A stretch of 64,000 bases of DNA from Phytohabitans rumicis. GTDB taxonomy: Bacteria > Actinomycetota > Actinomycetes > Mycobacteriales > Micromonosporaceae. Under the pieces are notes generated by a model that made no database searches, was not told the DNA's origin, and saw only the letters and a program-made list of their open reading frames with translations. Shown here piece after piece: positions 16,996 through 26,219 of this stretch. The translations under genes and the position numbers were made by a program. Location: contig NZ_BLPG01000001.1 of the NCBI RefSeq assembly GCF_011764445.1, forward strand, positions 9,539,316 through 9,603,315, written 5' to 3'. Each line of letters begins with the position of its first letter. The stretch's first letter is position 1.

Positions 16996-18368
16996 CGAGC
17001 GTGGAGCAGACCGACCGCGATGTGGTGCCGCTGCGGCACGCGGTCAAGGCGTGGTTCGCGATTTCGTTGCAGACGTTCGGTGGTCCGGCCGGGCAGATCG
17101 CGGTCATGCAGCGGCACCTGGTCGACGAGCGTCGCTGGATCGGGCAGCGCCGGTTCCTGCACGCCCTGAACTACTGCATGCTGCTGCCCGGCCCGGAGGC
17201 CCAGCAACTGGCTATCTATGTGGGCTGGCTGCTCAACGGCGTCCGCGGTGGCCTGATCGCCGGCTCCCTGTTCGTGTTGCCCGGGATGGTGGCGCTGCTG
17301 GCCCTGTCGGCGATCTATGTCGGGTACGGCGAGACCACCGCGGTGACGGCGGTGTTCGCCGGCGTGGCCCCGGCCGTGGTCGCGATCGTTGCCCAAGCCG
17401 TGTGGCGGGTCGGCATCCGGGCCCTGACCAACCCGGTCCTGGTCGGGTTCGCCGTGGCCGCGTTCGCGGCGTTGGCGGTGTTCGGCGTGCCGTTCCCGAT
17501 CGTCATCGCGGCCGCTGCCGCGGCCGGCTGGGCGCTGCACCGCTGGCGGCCCGCCCTGGCCGTCACCGGCGGGCACGGCAACGGCGGTGAGAGCGGGCCG
17601 GCGCCATTGGTGGCGGACGACGCGCTGCACCACGACCAGCCCACCGCCCGCCGCGCGGCCACGATCCTGGGCGTCGGGTTGCTGGCCTGGTTCGTCCCGG
17701 TCGCGGTGGTCGCCGCGACCACCGGCGTGGGCAGCGTCTACACCCAGCAGGGTGTGTTCTTCTCCGGCGCCGCCGTGGTCACCTTCGGCGGCGCCTACGC
17801 GGTGCTGGCGTACGTGGCGCAGCGCGCCGTCGAGGACTTCGGCTGGCTGTCGGCCGGTGACATGGTCCGCGGCCTCGCCCTCGCCGAAACCACCCCCGGC
17901 CCGCTGATCATGGTGGTGCAGTTCGTGGCGTTCCTCGGCGCCTACCACCATCCCGGCTCGCTGAACCCGTGGCTGACCGGGGTGGTCGGCTCACTGCTGA
18001 CCACCTGGGTCACATTCGTGCCATGCTTCCTGTTCATCCTGCTCGGCGCCCCGTACGTCGAGCGGCTGCGCGGCAACCGCACGCTGTCCGCCGCCCTGAC
18101 CGGCATCACCGCCGCGGTCGTCGGGGTCATCGCCAACCTCGGCCTCTACTTCGCCGTCCACACGCTGTTCGCCGACAGCCACACCATCACCGACGGACCG
18201 CTGCACCTACAGGTACCCGACGTGGCCAGCCTTCGGCCGGTACCCGCCGCGATCACCGCGATCGCCGCCGTACTGATCTTCCGGCTCCGGTGGTCTGTGC
18301 TGCGGGTCCTCGGAGTCAGCGCCACGCTCGGCTTGGCCGCCGGCCTGGCCGGGCTATCCGTTGCCTGA
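16992..18368 (+). CDS. chrA: Chromate efflux transporter
   Basis: A 458-residue CHR-family transporter made of two homologous halves. Each half has the signature region: FAISLQTFGGPAGQIAVMQRHLV with LLPGPEAQQLAIYVGW in the first, and FSGAAVVTFGGAYAVLAYVAQ with ETTPGPLIMVVQFVAFLGA in the second. It exports chromate across the membrane. ATG 16992 overlaps the upstream stop. It is the last gene of the operon 15741-18368. Confidence 0.93.
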   Translation: MTSVEQTDRDVVPLRHAVKAWFAISLQTFGGPAGQIAVMQRHLVDERRWIGQRRFLHALNYCMLLPGPEAQQLAIYVGWLLNGVRGGLIAGSLFVLPGMVALLALSAIYVGYGETTAVTAVFAGVAPAVVAIVAQAVWRVGIRALTNPVLVGFAVAAFAALAVFGVPFPIVIAAAAAAGWALHRWRPALAVTGGHGNGGESGPAPLVADDALHHDQPTARRAATILGVGLLAWFVPVAVVAATTGVGSVYTQQGVFFSGAAVVTFGGAYAVLAYVAQRAVEDFGWLSAGDMVRGLALAETTPGPLIMVVQFVAFLGAYHHPGSLNPWLTGVVGSLLTTWVTFVPCFLFILLGAPYVERLRGNRTLSAALTGITAAVVGVIANLGLYFAVHTLFADSHTITDGPLHLQVPDVASLRPVPAAITAIAAVLIFRLRWSVLRVLGVSATLGLAAGLAGLSVA

Positions 18369-18455
18369 CGCGGCCCCTTAAGACGCCGTGCTGGGGCTCC
18401 AAGCAGCGGCATTGGCCGGTGCAGCCAGGCTCGCGCCATCTGCACAATGGTCGCC

Positions 18456-18961
18456 ATGGACGAGAGCATCGCGAACGAAGCGTGGTGGAAGCGGCGGGCC
18501 GCCGCACAGGCGGAATGGTGGCGGAAACGGGCGGCAGCACAGCAGGAGGAGTCCCTCCGGCAGAACAGCCTGATGTACGGCGGTCTGATCGCGATCGGAG
18601 CCGTCATGGTGCAGCCGTTCCTGACCCCGGGGCCGCTTCCCTGGATCTGTCCGCCAAGATCTGCGTGATCGCGTTCTCCTTGGCTATCCCACTCTTGTCA
18701 GCTCTTATCATGTTGAATCGGCATGAGACCTATCGCCGGCGCATGACGAGTTCCGTTGTCGTGCTGGTGGCGCAGCAGGTGGCGCTCGGGCTCGGGTTCG
18801 TCGGGGTGGTCGGCGGCTTCTGGCACATCATGCCGATCGCCGGGATCGCGATCCTGGTTGGCACGGGCTTGGGTGTGGCCGTTCATAGCGCGGGCTATAT
18901 CCGGGTAGAGGAGGAAGACGCCCAAGCCACACAAGGTGCGGAGCAACCGCCCCAACCGTAA
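18456..18961 (+). CDS. Small membrane protein (hypothetical), single-base frameshift
   Basis: From ATG 18456 the frame encodes a W/R/A-rich coil (AWWKRRAAAQAEWWRKR) and a hydrophobic start (LMYGGLIAIGAVM), then stops. After one missing base in the CCCC/GGGG run at 18625-18632 the next frame continues with two to three TM helices (VVVLVAQQVALGLGFVGVV, AGIAILVGTGLGVAVHSAGY) and an acidic tail, ending at 18961. Corrected length is 168 residues. No known family recognised. Confidence 0.65.
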
Positions 18962-18963
18962 GT

Positions 18964-19091
18964 AGCCTGGTCGCTCATCTGTTCCGCTACCTGTTGCTCG
19001 GACGAGGTGACGCGCCCCCGGTCGTCCGCGAGATCATTCGCAAGAGCGAGCCGCGCACGGACCGCCGCCCCCGCACCCACGTGGGCGGCTG
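18964..19091 (+). pseudogene. Possible C-terminal gene fragment
   Basis: A frame with strong third-position GC bias reads HLFRYLLLGRGDAPPVVREI and ends RTHVGG at the TGA before the CorA-like fragment. It has no start codon of its own and I do not recognise the parent family. It is listed because it lies among other fragments at this junction and under the suspicious 3' extension of the EamA gene. Confidence 0.25.
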
Positions 19092-20123
19092 ACAGGGGTA
19101 GGCCATGGACGTTCGACTGATCACCGAGGACGGGATCGGGGCCCGGGCGGTGGGCGAGCTGCCCGCGCTCCTGGCCGACGAGAAGGCATTGGTCTGAGCC
19201 GACGCGGCCGTGGCCGGGGTGTACTCAGGCTCGTGGCGCTGTCCGGCGGTGGTGGCGTTGTTGCGGTCTGCTGTGGAGTGCCGGACGACCAGGGCCAGCC
19301 CGGCGAGGACGATGGCGGCGGCGGCCAGTTCGGTGGGGCCGATGGGCTCGTCGAGCAGCAGCCACGCCGAGCTGAGCCCGAAGACCGGCACCAGGAGGCT
19401 GAACGGTGCTACCTGTGCGATCGAGTATCGGACGATCAGCCGGTTCCAGATCCCGAAGCCGACGAGGGTTGACACGTAGGCGACGTATGCCACGGCGAGC
19501 AGCCCGCGTCCGGACAGGCCGGTGATCGCATCCAGCACCGCCTGTCCGCCGTTGACCACGCCGGCCAGGCCGAGCAGCGGCAGCGGCGGCACCAGGCTCG
19601 ACCAGGCCAGCAGCGAGAGCGGTCGCGTCTCGCCGCTGGCCCGCATGACGAGGTTCGCTACGGCCCAGCAGGCGGCCGCGAAGAGTGTCAGCGCGAAGCC
19701 GATCACCGTGGTGTGGCCGCCGCTGCCGACCGCCAGCACGCCGATCCCGACCGATCCGACCAGTACGCCGGCTACCTGCGACCGCGCCGGTCGCTCGCTG
19801 AGTACCGCCGCCGCCAGTAGCACTGACATCAGCGCCTGCGCCTGCAGCACCAGCGAGGCCAGGCCGGCTGACATGCCAGCGGCGAGCGCCGTGAACAGCG
19901 CCCCGAACTTCAGTACTCCGAGCACCAGCCCGTAGCCGACCACGTAGCGGAGCCGGGCGCTGGGGCGCGGCACGAGGAAGACCAGTGGCACCGCCACCGC
20001 GACGAAGCGCAGCGCGGTCAACACGAGCGGCGGCAGGTCGCGCAGGCCCAGTTCGATGGCGACGAAGTTGACGCCCCAGATGGCGGCGACGAGCACGGCG
20101 AGAAGTCGGTGTGACGCTTTCAT
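18987..20123 (-). CDS. EamA/DMT-family permease
   Basis: A ten-TM drug/metabolite transporter of the EamA type. Residues 1-285 contain two five-helix repeats (LLAVLVAAIWGVNFVAIELGL; ALTLFAAACWAVANLVMRAS), including SAWLLLDEPIGPTE typical of the second repeat. ATG 20123 fits the family N-terminus. The last 95 codons (from about 19260) are low-complexity, unlike the family, and run over fragments on the other strand. The natural stop has probably been lost through a rearrangement or indel. It is divergent from a LysR gene that likely controls it. Confidence 0.82.
   Translation of the reverse strand: MKASHRLLAVLVAAIWGVNFVAIELGLRDLPPLVLTALRFVAVAVPLVFLVPRPSARLRYVVGYGLVLGVLKFGALFTALAAGMSAGLASLVLQAQALMSVLLAAAVLSERPARSQVAGVLVGSVGIGVLAVGSGGHTTVIGFALTLFAAACWAVANLVMRASGETRPLSLLAWSSLVPPLPLLGLAGVVNGGQAVLDAITGLSGRGLLAVAYVAYVSTLVGFGIWNRLIVRYSIAQVAPFSLLVPVFGLSSAWLLLDEPIGPTELAAAAIVLAGLALVVRHSTADRNNATTAGQRHEPEYTPATAASAQTNAFSSARSAGSSPTARAPIPSSVISRTSMAYPCQPPTWVRGRRSVRGSLLRMISRTTGGASPRPSNR
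19105..19197 (+). pseudogene. N-terminal fragment of a CorA-like magnesium transporter family protein
   Basis: ATG 19105 starts DVRLITEDGIGARAVGELPALLADEKALV, then TGA after 30 codons. I recall this segment from the beginning of actinobacterial CorA-family proteins, where WVD normally follows; everything after is lost. Assignment rests on this short stretch only. The fragment is antisense to the last part of the EamA open frame. Confidence 0.4.
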
Positions 20124-20195
20124 GCCGGCAACGCTGCCCGACGAAATGCTTAAGGACCAGTTCAAAGCTCTTCATCGGCGTTGTAGCGTCGCTAC

Positions 20196-21100
20196 ATGGA
20201 CCTTGACGTACGCCGGCTCCGCGTGCTGCACGAGGTGGCGCTGCGCGGCAGCGTCACCGCCGCCGCCGCGGCGCTGCATGTGACCCCGTCGGCGGTCTCC
20301 CAGCAGCTCGTCCAGCTGTCCCGGGAGGCCGGGCACGAGTTGGTCGAGCGGGCCGGGCGCGGGATCGTGCTCACACCGGCCGGCCAGGTACTGGCCAGCC
20401 ACGCCAGGGAGGTGCTCGGCGCGGTGGAGCAGGCAGTGGCCGGGCTCGCCGCGCTTCGCGACGGGGTCAGCGGCACCGTGCGGGTCGGCGCGTTCGCGTC
20501 CGCGGCCGGCGCGTTGGTGGCCCGGCGGCCGCCCGCGCCCGGGCGAAGCACCCAGAGCTGGACGTACGGGTGATCGAGGCCGAAGACCAGCAGAGCCGAC
20601 TCGACCTGCACTCCGGCACCCTCGACGTGGTGGTGCTGCAGGAGTACGACCACGTGCCCGCGCCGCTGGTCGACGATCTGGACCGGCATCCGGTCACCAC
20701 CGACCCGATGCACCTAATCACCCCGATCGGATGGCGCCGGCACACCGGCCGGCTCAGCGAGCTGCGGGACATGCCGTGGATCGCCAGCACCGAGCACACC
20801 CCATGCCTGCGGTCCACATTGCACGCCTGCCGGCTCGCCGGCTTCGAGCCGGACATCCGGCACCGCGCCGTCGACTTCGCGCTCACCCTCGACCTCGTCG
20901 CCGCCGGACTGGGCGCCGCACTGGTGCCTGAACTGGCCCTGCGGCACGTGCCGCCCGGCGTACACACCGCGCCTCTGGCCGAACCGGTCACCGAGCGGCG
21001 CATCTTCGCGGTCACCCGCGCACTCGGCGGCACGCCGCAACGACCCGCGGTGCACGCCCTCCTGGCCGAGCTGACCGGCCGGGCCAGCCTCCACCATTGA
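20196..21100 (+). CDS. LysR-family regulator, single-base frameshift
   Basis: The first frame gives the HTH (DVRRLRVLHEVALRGSVTAAAAALHVTPSAVSQQL) and linker to FASAAGALVA, then a TGA. Adding one C to the run 20521-20523 restores the effector domain (ARAKHPELDVRVIEAED, HLITPIGW, LVAAGLGAALVPELAL) through to 21100, giving 301 residues, the normal LysR length. It is divergent from the EamA permease (72 bases apart), the common arrangement for a LysR and the transporter it regulates. Confidence 0.85.
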
Positions 21101-21181
21101 CCACTTCCGTCGATGCCGCTTGATCAGTTACACGCTCATGCCGCAAGACCCTTCGTCGGCGAGACCGCATGGGAGGTGGCG

Positions 21182-21952
21182 TTACCGCCCCAGCTCGGCG
21201 GCGGTCTTGGCGCCCTGTTCGCGCAGCCAGGCGATCACGTCGGTGGCGCCGCTGCGGGTCGCGGCGTCCAGCGGGGTCAGGTTCTCCCAGTCCGGAATCC
21301 AGTCGAGATCGGCGCCGTGGTCCAGCAAGAACCGGCAGGCCCGCTGCTGACCGCCGTGACAGGCTCCCCAGAACGCCCCGTTGACCTCGGCCTGCGTCGG
21401 CCGGGTGGTGCCGGTGAAGTAAGCCTGCAGGCGGTCGAGCAGCCCCAAGGTCGCCGTGTGCCACAACGACGTGCGCGCGCCGCGTTCGACCAGGCGGCGC
21501 GCGGCCTGCCATTGCGCGAACGCCGTCGCGTCATCCAGCGGGGTGCCGCCGCCGATGACCGCTCCCGGCGCGTCGATCTCGGCGCCGGCGTTCAGCAGCG
21601 CATCGAGCGCCTCAACGTCGTCGTTGCTGGCTGCCCAATGCAGCGGCGTCTCGGTATGCGGGCCGGTGAACCGGGCGTTGACGTCCGCGCCGGCCTCGAC
21701 CAGCGCGGCCACGGCGGCGGCCCCGTTCGGGTAGTGCCCGGGCCAGTCCGTGACCACGTGCAGCAGGGTCCGCGACGTGCCACCGTCGGGCCGGCCGTCG
21801 TAGTCCCCGATCCGGGCCGTCGAGAGGCCCGGGTGCTCGGCCAGCAGCCGCCGCAACGTCGCGATCTCTCCGCCATGGATGGCCTCGGCCGCGGCGACCG
21901 CCAAGGGATCCTCGGTGGCGAGGACGAGCACGTCAGCTGTCACAACACACAC
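21182..21952 (-). CDS. Ankyrin-repeat protein
   Basis: A cytosolic protein of about 255 residues with five ankyrin-like units: GEIATLRRLLAEHPGL, AAAVAALVEAGADVNARF, TPLHWAASNDDVEALDALLNAG, AQWQAARRLVERGA, TPLDAATRSGATDVIAWLREQGA. It should be a protein-interaction scaffold; the partner is unknown. GTG 21952 and GTG 21943 are both possible starts. It is convergent with the LysR gene. Confidence 0.85.
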   Translation of the reverse strand: MCVVTADVLVLATEDPLAVAAAEAIHGGEIATLRRLLAEHPGLSTARIGDYDGRPDGGTSRTLLHVVTDWPGHYPNGAAAVAALVEAGADVNARFTGPHTETPLHWAASNDDVEALDALLNAGAEIDAPGAVIGGGTPLDDATAFAQWQAARRLVERGARTSLWHTATLGLLDRLQAYFTGTTRPTQAEVNGAFWGACHGGQQRACRFLLDHGADLDWIPDWENLTPLDAATRSGATDVIAWLREQGAKTAAELGR

Positions 21953-21979
21953 GCTAACCTGGCGGTCTTGTCGGTCGGC

Positions 21980-22012
21980 GCCGGTCAGTGATCTGCGTAA
22001 TCACTGACCGGC
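21980..22012 (-). terminator. Hairpin, second of a tandem pair
   Basis: GCCGGTCAGTGAT (21980-21992) pairs perfectly with ATCACTGACCGGC (22000-22012) around a 7-base loop. It lies about 70 bases beyond the stop of the gene at 22083-22493 and just upstream of the ankyrin gene, so it insulates the two minus-strand units. Confidence 0.75.
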
Positions 22013-22049
22013 CCCTACGACGCGGCCCGGGAGCGAGAGTTATCCGTGG

Positions 22050-22074
22050 CCCGGGGCCCGGAGAGGGCCCCGGG
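22050..22074 (-). terminator. Hairpin terminator, first of a tandem pair
   Basis: CCCGGGGCCC (22050-22059) pairs perfectly with GGGCCCCGGG (22065-22074) across 5 bases, 8 bases beyond the stop codon at 22083. It is pure G+C, very stable, and has no T-run. Confidence 0.78.
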
Positions 22075-22082
22075 GACATCCA

Positions 22083-22493
22083 TTAAGCGGCGTCGAGGGC
22101 TGCGGTGATCTTGCGGGTCATGTCGGCCATGGTGGGGCTGGGCTCGTCCTTGTGGGCCCGGGTGGCTGCTTCGATGGCGACGATGACGGTGCTGCGGAAG
22201 TTGTCGGCCTCAGCTGGATCCTGCTGCTTGAGCAGGCTCGTGGCTGCCGTCAGGGCCGGCAACACGCGGTCGGCGATCTCGGCCACGGACTTGCCGTTCA
22301 AATCCTTGCCTTTGGGATATTCCGCGAGCACGTGCCCGACCAGGCCGGTGGCCGAGGCCAGCGCGATGCTGCCGTTGGTGGCGATCTTGTGTGGCGAGCC
22401 ACCGGCCGCACCAGCGGCAGATAGCAGCGTGATGGCGCCGTAGGCGGCGGTCCGCAAGGTGGTCTTGTCCTGGTCGGAAAGGGTGATGGACAT
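22083..22493 (-). CDS. Hypothetical cytosolic protein
   Basis: A 136-residue alanine-rich helical protein (SITLSDQDKTTLRTAAYGAITLLSAAGAAGG, later GLVGHVLAEYPKGKDLNG and SVAEIADRVLPALTAATSLL). GAGGAG lies 10 bases before ATG 22493, which I prefer to an upstream in-frame start. No cysteines, no signal and no recognised domain. It stands alone, followed by two strong hairpins. Confidence 0.65.
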   Translation of the reverse strand: MSITLSDQDKTTLRTAAYGAITLLSAAGAAGGSPHKIATNGSIALASATGLVGHVLAEYPKGKDLNGKSVAEIADRVLPALTAATSLLKQQDPAEADNFRSTVIVAIEAATRAHKDEPSPTMADMTRKITAALDAA

Positions 22494-22626
22494 GGTTGTG
22501 TACTCCTCGAAATCTGGTGGTGAGATCGGTGTGCCGTGTTCTGTTATGCCGCTACTGTCGGCGTCCGGCCTGACGCGACCCTGACGCCGGCCTGACATGA
22601 CCGCTGACACGGTCCGCTACGCGGTG

Positions 22627-23859
22627 TCAGTCGTCGATTGCCTGGTAGAGCGTGGTCCAGAAGTCGTGGAAGGCCCATGCCGAATTCGGGACGGACGTTC
22701 CGATCTGGGTGAGCAGGATTCCGACCAGTTGGTTGTCTGGGTCGGCGTAGGTGGAGGTGCCGCTTCCGCCGTCCCAGCCGTACTGGCCGATGGGCGCGTA
22801 GTCGCCGCGGTAGGTGCGTACCGCCATGCCGAAGCCCCAGCCGCCGTGTTGGCCCTGGCCGAACGAGATGTGGACGTTGTTGCGGGCCATGGCGGTTCGG
22901 GCGGCTTGTTGTTCGGGGGTGAGGCGGTTGGTGGTCATCAGCGCGACGGCGGGTCGGGACAGGATCCGTTCGCTGCCGTGCATGCCGTGGTTGAGCAGCA
23001 TCTGGAAGTAGGCGTGGTAGTCGTCGACGGTGGAGACCAGTCCACCGCCGCCGCCCGGGAACGCCGGAGGCTGGCTCCACCGTCCGCCCGCGGGCTCGTC
23101 CCAGACGTGGAACTGTCCGGTCTGCGGGTCGGGGGCGTAGAGGGCCGGCAGCCGGTCGATCTTGTCGGCGGGCACGTGGAAACCGGTGTCCTTCATGCCC
23201 AGCGGATCGAAGATGCGCTCGCGCAGGAACGTCTCGAACGACTGGCCGGTGACCCTGGCCACGAGTACGCCAAGGAGATCGTTGCTGATGTGGTACTGCC
23301 AGTGCTCGCCGGGCTGGTGCATCAGCGGGAGCGCGCCAAGGCGGCGCATCCACTCATCCGGCTCGGGCATCGGCGTCGGCAGGTTTGGGGTGAGCCCTTG
23401 CTCGAAGACGGCAGCCATGATCGGAGTGCCCAGCGCCGAAAAGTCCAGGCCGAGCCCGAACGTCGAGGTCAGCAGGTCCCGTACGGTAATCGGCCGCCGC
23501 GCCGGCACGGTGTCGTCCAGCGGGCCGTCGATCCGGGTCAGTACCTGCCGGTCGGCCAGTTCCGGCAGCCACGGGTCTACCGGGTCGTCCAGCCGCAGCC
23601 GGCACTCATCCAGCAGGACCATCGCCGCCGCGACCGAGACCGGCTTCGACGTCGAGGCCATCCGGAAGATCGTGTCCCGGCGCATCGGCGGGCCACCGTC
23701 ATGACGCATCGTCCCGATCGCCTCGACATGTGTCTCATCACCCCGGCTGACCAGAGCGACCAGACCGGGAATCCTCCCGGACTCGACATGCCCGGCCAGC
23801 ACCTCGCGCACCCTGTCCAACCCCGTTTTGGAGAAGCCGCTATTGCCTTGTCCCATCAT
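22627..23859 (-). CDS. Class C beta-lactamase-fold serine hydrolase
   Basis: A 410-residue cytosolic-looking esterase/beta-lactamase-family protein. It has the SxxK nucleophile motif STSK, the YxN motif YHISN, and a glycine-rich GGSGT near the C-terminus taking the place of the KTG strand. AGGGGG lies 6 bases before ATG 23859. The likely substrate is an ester or beta-lactam-like ring; there is no signal peptide. A perfect GATAAC-N6-GTTATC dyad lies 126 bases upstream, between this gene and a LysR gene transcribed in the same direction. Confidence 0.88.
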   Translation of the reverse strand: MMGQGNSGFSKTGLDRVREVLAGHVESGRIPGLVALVSRGDETHVEAIGTMRHDGGPPMRRDTIFRMASTSKPVSVAAAMVLLDECRLRLDDPVDPWLPELADRQVLTRIDGPLDDTVPARRPITVRDLLTSTFGLGLDFSALGTPIMAAVFEQGLTPNLPTPMPEPDEWMRRLGALPLMHQPGEHWQYHISNDLLGVLVARVTGQSFETFLRERIFDPLGMKDTGFHVPADKIDRLPALYAPDPQTGQFHVWDEPAGGRWSQPPAFPGGGGGLVSTVDDYHAYFQMLLNHGMHGSERILSRPAVALMTTNRLTPEQQAARTAMARNNVHISFGQGQHGGWGFGMAVRTYRGDYAPIGQYGWDGGSGTSTYADPDNQLVGILLTQIGTSVPNSAWAFHDFWTTLYQAIDD

Positions 23860-23984
23860 GAATCCCCCTTGCGTACGGCGTTCGACCCTCAAGACCCGTC
23901 CGGCGTGGCCGTACGACAGGCCAGCGCCGCCCATAGCGTGCGGTGGGCTTGTCTACTCGATCAACGACGACTTGTGTATCGACT

Positions 23985-24002
23985 GATAACGCGTTGGTTA
24001 TC
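23985..24002. promoter_or_regulatory. GATAAC-N6-GTTATC dyad, probable LysR site
   Basis: GATAACGCGTTGGTTATC is a perfect 6+6 inverted repeat with a 6-base spacer, flanked by a further CGACT/AGTCG pair (23980-23984 and 24006-24010). It lies in the gap between the LysR gene stop (24068) and the serine hydrolase start. The same dyad occurs at 51425-51442. Confidence 0.7.
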
Positions 24003-24067
24003 GCGAGTCGCCAGAAGTGGCCGTGGAACGGCGTTGCGAGTAATAGCGCAGGACGCGGCAAAGCGCG

Positions 24068-24952
24068 CTATGTGGTCTGCGCGTCCTCGGCGGCTTGGAC
24101 GAAGGCGCGGACCAGCGTCGTTTCGCTGGTTATGCGCCACACCGGCGCGTACCGCAGAATCGGTCCATCGGTGATGGGCACAAACGTGATGTCGCCGCGC
24201 TGCCGGGTGGCTGCCGCGTCTGCCCCGACGGGGGACACGACGCTGCCGCCGGCGATCGCCGTGAATGCCTCCTCGAGGGTGGCCACGGCGATTCCGCGCC
24301 GGATGGGCCGCCCGGCCGGTGTCACGGACGGGGTGTGCGCCTCCCACACGTATTCCGGGATAGGCCCGTCCGGATACACCACCGGGTAATCGCCGAGATC
24401 CTCCATCTCGATCCGCTCCCGACTGGCCAAAGGATGATCGGAGGCGACGGCCAGCACCAGATGCTCGGTGTGCAGCGCCGGCCCAACGGCCAGGTCGGGC
24501 TCGCGGACAGGTAGCCAGACCAGCCCGATGTCGACCCGGCCGGCACGCAGCCAACCGAACGGGTCACTGGGGAGAATCTCGCGCATGCGCAGCTCACACT
24601 GCGGATACCGCTGCCGGAACAGATCGAGGACGGCCGCGATCCCCTGGTGCTGGGTGGCCATGGTGCCAACGGTCAGGGTGCCGACCTGTCCGCGAGCGGT
24701 GGCGGCAGCTTCGTCGATGCCTGCCATGATCTCGCCGTAGCCCGCGTCGAGCCGGTCGCGTAGCCGCTCGCCGAGCGGGGTGAGTCGCACGCTGCGGCTG
24801 GTCCGCTCGAACAGGGCACCGCCGATCCGGCGCTCCTGCTGCTTGATCGACTGACTGACTCGTGCCTGCGAGATGCGGAGGCGTTCGGCCGTACGTCCGA
24901 AATGGAGCTCTTTTGCCAGCGTGAGGAAGATCTCGATGTCTCGCAGCTCCAC
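24068..24952 (-). CDS. LysR-family transcriptional regulator
   Basis: A 294-residue LysR protein with N-terminal HTH (DIEIFLTLAKELHFGRTAERLRISQARVSQSIKQQE) and a type-2 periplasmic-binding effector domain (VGTLTVGTMATQHQG, DIGLVWLPV, VVYPDGPIPEYVW). It is followed by the serine hydrolase on the same strand with the dyad between them, and a degenerate dyad lies upstream of its own start. I infer that it controls both, and possibly the operon at 49.7-51.4 kb. Confidence 0.9.
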   Translation of the reverse strand: MELRDIEIFLTLAKELHFGRTAERLRISQARVSQSIKQQERRIGGALFERTSRSVRLTPLGERLRDRLDAGYGEIMAGIDEAAATARGQVGTLTVGTMATQHQGIAAVLDLFRQRYPQCELRMREILPSDPFGWLRAGRVDIGLVWLPVREPDLAVGPALHTEHLVLAVASDHPLASRERIEMEDLGDYPVVYPDGPIPEYVWEAHTPSVTPAGRPIRRGIAVATLEEAFTAIAGGSVVSPVGADAAATRQRGDITFVPITDGPILRYAPVWRITSETTLVRAFVQAAEDAQTT

Positions 24953-25007
24953 CAGGCCATCTCCCTCCGGTCACGACGCACGCGAATACCCGCCCCTGGC
25001 GGCGAAC

Positions 25008-25025
25008 GATAACCGGTAGCTTATG
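25008..25025. promoter_or_regulatory. Degenerate copy of the LysR dyad
   Basis: GATAAC-cggtag-CTTATG retains the left arm and TTAT of the right arm of the dyad at 23985, with the same 6-base spacing. It lies 56 bases upstream of the LysR start, in the gap shared with the plus-strand GNAT gene, and would suit autoregulation. Confidence 0.45.
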
Positions 25026-25082
25026 CGGCGATTCGATCTTTCGCATTGTTCCGCACAACGGTCGGGGCGATCGTGGGAGCCA

Positions 25083-25888
25083 TGAGCCAACCCTTGATCG
25101 ACATCGTGAGGGTGTCGGATCACCTCGAGGGTTCGCGGTGGCAGGCTGTGTCACCGGGCGGCTCTGTGGCCGGAGTGGCCACCCTGCGGACAATCACCCC
25201 ATTCGGGCACGCCCTTCTGCTGCCACCGGCCCCGGCCACGACGCCGGGCGCCCCGGAGGTGAGCCTGTACGTCGAGCCGCAGTGGCGGCGGCGCGGGATC
25301 GGCTCCCGGCTGCTGGCCACCGTCCGGGAACAGACCGCCGAGCCACGCCTGGTCGCGGACGTGGCCGAGGGCACGCCGGGCGAGGCATTTTGTCAGCGGC
25401 ACGGCTTCCGGCACACCCGATCCCGGCGCCACGACCTGCTCACCTACTGCGATGTTCACCGGGCCTGGCTCGGTGAGCTCGTCGACGCCGAGCATCCCGG
25501 CTACCGCCTGACCCACTGGACCGGCGACCTGCCCAACGCGCCCCGTGTCGAAGAACTGCTGCGCAGCCCGAGCCGCCCCGGTAACGCCGTGCTGACCGCC
25601 GCGGACGCGAACGGCGACCTGGCGGCCTACGCCGTGGCGGTCGTCGGCGCGCTCTTCGAGCCCCGCGCTCGGCAGTACGGACCGGCCGTGCTTCCCGACC
25701 ATCGCGGACAGCAGCTGGGCCGCTGGGTCAACGCCGCTCTGATTCAGCGCCTGCGCGAGGTCCACCCGCACGTCAACGAGATCGAAACCGCCGCCGCCGA
25801 GGACGATCCCCACCTGCTTGCCGTACGCGAGCACCTCGGCTTCCGCTTTCTCCGGCGAACTCACCTCTACGAGCTCGCCCTGCCATAA
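25083..25888 (+). CDS. Tandem GNAT-fold acetyltransferase
   Basis: A 268-residue protein with two GNAT domains. The first has the acetyl-CoA loop EPQWRRRGIGSRLL near residue 65 and ends in CQRHGFRHT. The second has LPDHRGQQLGRWVNAALIQRL and ends in AVREHLGFRF. The layout is like mycothiol synthase and related tandem GNATs, but the length and context do not prove that role. ATG 25083 follows GGGAG. It is divergent from the LysR gene. Confidence 0.85.
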
Positions 25889-25923
25889 ACGCCCGCCTCG
25901 GCGCCGGCAGCACTTGGCCGACT

Positions 25924-26030
25924 GGAGACCTTTCGGGGTCAGGTTCAGAGTCAGGATCGAGTTCTGAGCTGCCGCGGCGCTCGTCGCGGTCCAGGCCGTC
26001 GCTCCCGCGGCCGCACCCTGCGCGGTCCAC
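25924..26030 (-). repeat. Dispersed repeat, copy A
   Basis: On the plus strand the core reads GGTTCAG, then AGGATCGAGTTCTGAGCT, GTCGCTCCCGCGGCC and CGCGGTCCAC. The same blocks occur in the same order at 52685-52782 and, inverted, at 52902-52970. Read on the minus strand all copies keep a frame resembling WTAQG-AAGATA-TAT-AAQNSIL, so the repeat may be a fragment of a repeated coding sequence. No element ends were found. Confidence 0.65.
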
Positions 26031-26219
26031 GACCAACCCCGACGGGCGATGCCTGCCGTTGTCCTAGGGTCTTGTGCCGCGGGGCTGGCAGCGCTGGTCG
26101 GGGGTTTCGGCGAGCGCTTGCGAGCCGCCGACCTGCGCGGTGCCCGCGGGAGCATGCGGCCCGCAGGTGGCGCGGGCCGGGGCATATCGGGGGTTGATCG
26201 GGCATCGCACAATTCAGCG

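Noticed and set aside
15728-17951. Long minus-strand frames opposite the chromate operon
   Set aside because: Low-complexity Arg/Pro/Ala sequences with no family signal, antisense to recognisable chrB and chrA.
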